The translations under genes were made by a program, and so were the position numbers. A stretch of DNA of 64,000 bases. It comes from Variovorax ginsengisoli (GTDB taxonomy: Bacteria > Pseudomonadota > Gammaproteobacteria > Burkholderiales > Burkholderiaceae_C). The stretch covers positions 62,001-126,000 of the forward strand of contig NZ_JAUJZH010000015.1 in assembly GCF_030486595.1 (NCBI RefSeq). The letters are read 5' to 3'. Every line of letters begins with the position of its first letter. Within the stretch, counting starts at the first letter, position 1. The notes beneath the pieces are model-generated. The model saw only the letters and a list, made by a program, of their open reading frames with translations, did not search any database and was not told the origin of the DNA. Below, piece by piece: positions 61,705 to 64,000 of this stretch.

Positions 61705-63533
61705 GAGCAGGCTCCTTCTTCAGCAGTCAATGCATTGCGCCGCATGCCGGCGAACAGGTCGCGGCCCAGCCCGCGGCCGTTGGCGGCGCGTGCTTCGTCG
61801 GGCATCTTCGAGATTTCTCGGGCCGCCCATTCGTCCTCGGGCAGCAGCACGGTGAGCGTGCCGGCCACGCCGTCGAGCCGGATCAGGTCGCCGTCGCGCA
61901 CCTTGGCCAGCGGGCCGCCGGCCGCGGCCTCGGGCGAGACGTGGATGGCCGCCGGCACCTTGCCCGAGGCACCGCTCATGCGGCCGTCGGTCACCAGCGC
62001 CACCCGGAAGCCCTTGCCCTGCAGTACCGACAGCGGCGGCGTGAGCTTGTGCAGCTCGGGCATGCCATTGGCCTGCGGGCCCTGCCAGCGCACCACGCAG
62101 ACCACGTCGCGCTCGAGCTCGCCGGCCGTGAAGGCCTGCTGCAGCGCGGCTTGCGAGTCGAAGACACGGGCCGGCGCCTCGATCACGTGGCGGTCGCCGG
62201 GCACCGACGAGATCTTGATCACGCTGCGTCCCAGGTTGCCCTGCAGCAGCTTGAGCCCCCCGGTGGCGCTGAACGGCGCCGAGACCGGACGGGCGATGGT
62301 GTCGTCCTTGGACGGCGCGGCCGACTTCCAGGTGAGAGGCCGCTCGTCCGAGGGCGTGCCGGCCAACACCGGGACGCCGGCGAACTCGCGGATGCCTCCG
62401 GCGCGCACGCTGAGCACGTCGGCATGCATCAGGCCGGCATCGAGCAGTTCGCCGATGACGAAGCCCGGGCCGCCCGCCTCCTGGAAGCCGTTGACGTCGG
62501 CGGTGCCGTTCGGATAGACCCGCGTGAGCAGCGGCACCACCTCCGACAGTTCGGCGAAGTCGTTCCAGTCGATCAGGATGCCGGCGGCACGCGCCACCGC
62601 CACCCAGTGGATCAGGTGATTGGTCGAGCCGCCGGTGGCCAGCAGCGCCGCCATCGCGTTGACGATCACGCGCTCGTCCACCAGTTCGCCGATCGGCGGC
62701 ACCGCGAAGGCCGCGTCTGAGGCCCGGCCCAGCACCGTGCGCACCGCCTCGCGCGTGAGCGCCTCGCGCATCGCGTCGCCGGGCTGGATGAAGGCCGAAC
62801 CCGGCACATGCAGGCCCATGGCCTCGAGCAGCATCTGGTTGCTGTTGGCGGTGCCGTAGAAGGTGCAGGTGCCTTGCGCGTGGTAGGCCTGCATCTCGGC
62901 TTCGAGCAGGCCCTGGCGGCCCACCAGGCCCTGCGCCGCCTGTTCGCGGACCTTGGACTTGGCCGTGTTCGACAGACCCGAGGGCATCGGCCCGGCCGGC
63001 ACGAAGACCGTCGGCAGATGGCCGAAATGCAGCGCGCCGATCAGCAGGCCCGGCACGATCTTGTCGCAGACGCCGAGCATCAGCGCCGCATCGAACATGT
63101 CGTGCGTGAGCGCCACCGCGGTGCCCATGGCGATCACGTCTCGGCTGAACAGGCTCAGCTCCATGCCGGGCGTGCCCTGGGTGACGCCGTCGCACATGGC
63201 CGGCACACCGCCCGCCACCTGCGCCGTGGCCCCGAGTCGGCGGGCCTCGTGCTTGACGATGTCCGGATAGCCCTGGTATGGGGCGTGGGCCGAGAGCATG
63301 TCGTTGTAGGCGGTGACGATGCCGATGTTGGGCGCGCGCTCGCTCACCACCCTGAACTTGTCGTTGGCCGGGATGCCGGCGACGGCATGCGCCACGTTGG
63401 CGCAGCCCATCCGGTCGGAGCCCCGGTCGCGAACGCGGGTGTCGGCCAGGTCTTGAAGATAGGCACTGCGCAGGCTCAGGCTGCGCGCACGAATGCGCTC
63501 GGTGACAGCGCGGACGGTGGGATGGGTGTTCAT
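61695..63533 (-). CDS. edd: Phosphogluconate dehydratase
   Basis: 612 residues from the ATG at 63533. IlvD/Edd-family motifs are PAMCDGVTQGTPGMELSLFS, the Fe-S Cys in LGVCDKIVPGLL and in GTCTFYGTANSNQMLLEAM, and VTDGRMSGASGKVPAAIH near the end. It dehydrates 6-phosphogluconate to KDPG. It leads the edd-eda-HAD unit. No TGTAAT-type box was seen upstream, unlike HexR-controlled edd genes. Confidence 0.95.
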   Translation of the reverse strand: MNTHPTVRAVTERIRARSLSLRSAYLQDLADTRVRDRGSDRMGCANVAHAVAGIPANDKFRVVSERAPNIGIVTAYNDMLSAHAPYQGYPDIVKHEARRLGATAQVAGGVPAMCDGVTQGTPGMELSLFSRDVIAMGTAVALTHDMFDAALMLGVCDKIVPGLLIGALHFGHLPTVFVPAGPMPSGLSNTAKSKVREQAAQGLVGRQGLLEAEMQAYHAQGTCTFYGTANSNQMLLEAMGLHVPGSAFIQPGDAMREALTREAVRTVLGRASDAAFAVPPIGELVDERVIVNAMAALLATGGSTNHLIHWVAVARAAGILIDWNDFAELSEVVPLLTRVYPNGTADVNGFQEAGGPGFVIGELLDAGLMHADVLSVRAGGIREFAGVPVLAGTPSDERPLTWKSAAPSKDDTIARPVSAPFSATGGLKLLQGNLGRSVIKISSVPGDRHVIEAPARVFDSQAALQQAFTAGELERDVVCVVRWQGPQANGMPELHKLTPPLSVLQGKGFRVALVTDGRMSGASGKVPAAIHVSPEAAAGGPLAKVRDGDLIRLDGVAGTLTVLLPEDEWAAREISKMPDEARAANGRGLGRDLFAGMRRNALTAEEGACSWL

Positions 63534-63601
63534 GGGCTGTGTCGCTCTGCCGATGAGCCAGCGTGGGGCGGCTCGGAAGTGCATGGTAACAAGCCCTCAT
63601 G

Positions 63602-63628
63602 AAAAAGCCCGGACAGGCCGGGCTTTTT
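63602..63628. terminator. Bidirectional intrinsic terminator before edd
   Basis: AAAAAGCCCGG and CCGGGCTTTTT flank the loop ACAGG. It ends the OmpA-domain gene transcript on the minus strand; a T-run also serves the plus direction. Confidence 0.88.
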
Positions 63629-63648
63629 CTGAGAGGCGCGCTGCGGCT

Positions 63649-63999
63649 TCAGTCCACCAGCTTGACTTCGACCCGGCGCGCCTCGGCGTTGTTGCCGCTG
63701 CCGGCCGTCACGGCCGGCTTCTGCAGGTCGACCTTGTCGGCCGGCACGCCCAGGCCGGTCAGCACGTCGCGCACCATCTCGGCGCGCTTCTTCGCCAGGG
63801 CCTCGTTGATGGCGGCGTCGCCGGTGGTGTCGTGGAAGCCGGAAATGACCGCCTTGTGCCCGCTTTCGATCCCCTTGATCACGACCGCCAGGGCCTCTGC
63901 CGCGCCCGGCGCCAGGTCGGCGCTGGCGGTGGCGAAATAGAAGTTCACGACACCGCCGACGACGCGGATGCTGGCGCCGTCGGGAATCACGACAGTGAC
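63649..63999 (-). CDS. OmpA-family C-terminal domain protein, 5' end outside the window
   Basis: About 117 residues remain. The OmpA peptidoglycan-binding core is recognisable: a VNFYFATASADL strand, AVVIKGIESGHKAVISGFHD and the helix NEALAKKRAEMVRDVL with the conserved Arg. It ends SGNNAEARRVEVKLVD. The frame runs open to the window edge with no start. OmpA domains anchor outer-membrane or flagellar/secretion proteins to peptidoglycan. Partner domains lie outside. Confidence 0.85.
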   Translation of the reverse strand, partial: VTVVIPDGASIRVVGGVVNFYFATASADLAPGAAEALAVVIKGIESGHKAVISGFHDTTGDAAINEALAKKRAEMVRDVLTGLGVPADKVDLQKPAVTAGSGNNAEARRVEVKLVD

Positions 64000-64000
64000 C

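Overview
The window is high-GC, densely packed bacterial DNA typical of the Burkholderiales, most likely Comamonadaceae (a Variovorax-like organism). The evidence is family content: two Bug/TctC solute receptors, a TAXI receptor, several ABC importers, RhlE with a glycine-rich tail, and Entner-Doudoroff edd-eda. Interspersed repeats of a kind I associate with that family also occur. No rRNA, tRNA, CRISPR array, insertion sequence or phage gene was seen. Only the first 2.3 kb looks accessory: it is visibly less GC-rich and carries a HipA-like kinase with a DUF3037-type partner.

Layout. 0-2.3 kb: HipA-like/DUF3037 pair. 2.3-6.2 kb: acyl-CoA ligase, OsmC, a Bug receptor, a small hypothetical gene and a structured terminator region. 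6.2-10 kb: GntR regulator with a complete polar amino acid ABC importer. 10-14 kb: DUF1439 protein, a lipoprotein glycerophosphodiesterase, a P1/NylC-type self-cleaving hydrolase and a TAXI receptor. 14.1-18.5 kb: a four-gene operon of exported proteins ending in a lipoprotein with FlgT-like three-part architecture. 18.6-23.8 kb: PQQ-type sugar dehydrogenase, EttA, a TPR-methyltransferase and a VapBC-like pair. 24-25.9 kb: rhlE behind a long leader holding an overlapping small ORF. 26-33 kb: sugar ABC importer, DgoR-like GntR regulator, 2-hydroxyacid dehydrogenase and Bug receptor. 33.1-45.1 kb: a divergent catabolic locus described below. 45.1-48.8 kb: MATE, MFS, MarR and a thioesterase around a 20-bp perfect palindrome. 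49-54.2 kb: a heme-copper oxidase operon with three c-type cytochromes. 54.3-57.8 kb: iron ABC importer behind a Fur-like box. 57.9-64 kb: GST, gloA, a cation/proton exchanger, HAD phosphatase, eda, edd and an OmpA-domain protein cut by the window edge.

The most informative locus is 33.1-44.3 kb. Divergent units, each preceded by a TGTAAT-N3-ATTACA type box, encode a Dpp-class ABC importer, a D-threonine-aldolase/D-serine-dehydratase-fold PLP enzyme, an RpiR regulator and a D-aminoacylase-family amidohydrolase on one strand. The other strand encodes RidA, 2-keto-3-deoxy-galactonate kinase and its aldolase. Read together they form a plausible route from an N-acetylated amino-sugar acid to pyruvate and triose phosphate: deacetylation, deaminating dehydration, enamine clearance, phosphorylation, aldol cleavage.

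A second striking observation is a set of three short hairpin repeats, two 65 bp and one 86 bp. Each sits exactly between an upstream stop codon and a downstream start codon, with ATGAGC at both ends. They look like insertions into former ATGA stop/start overlaps, and two of them bring their own ribosome binding site.
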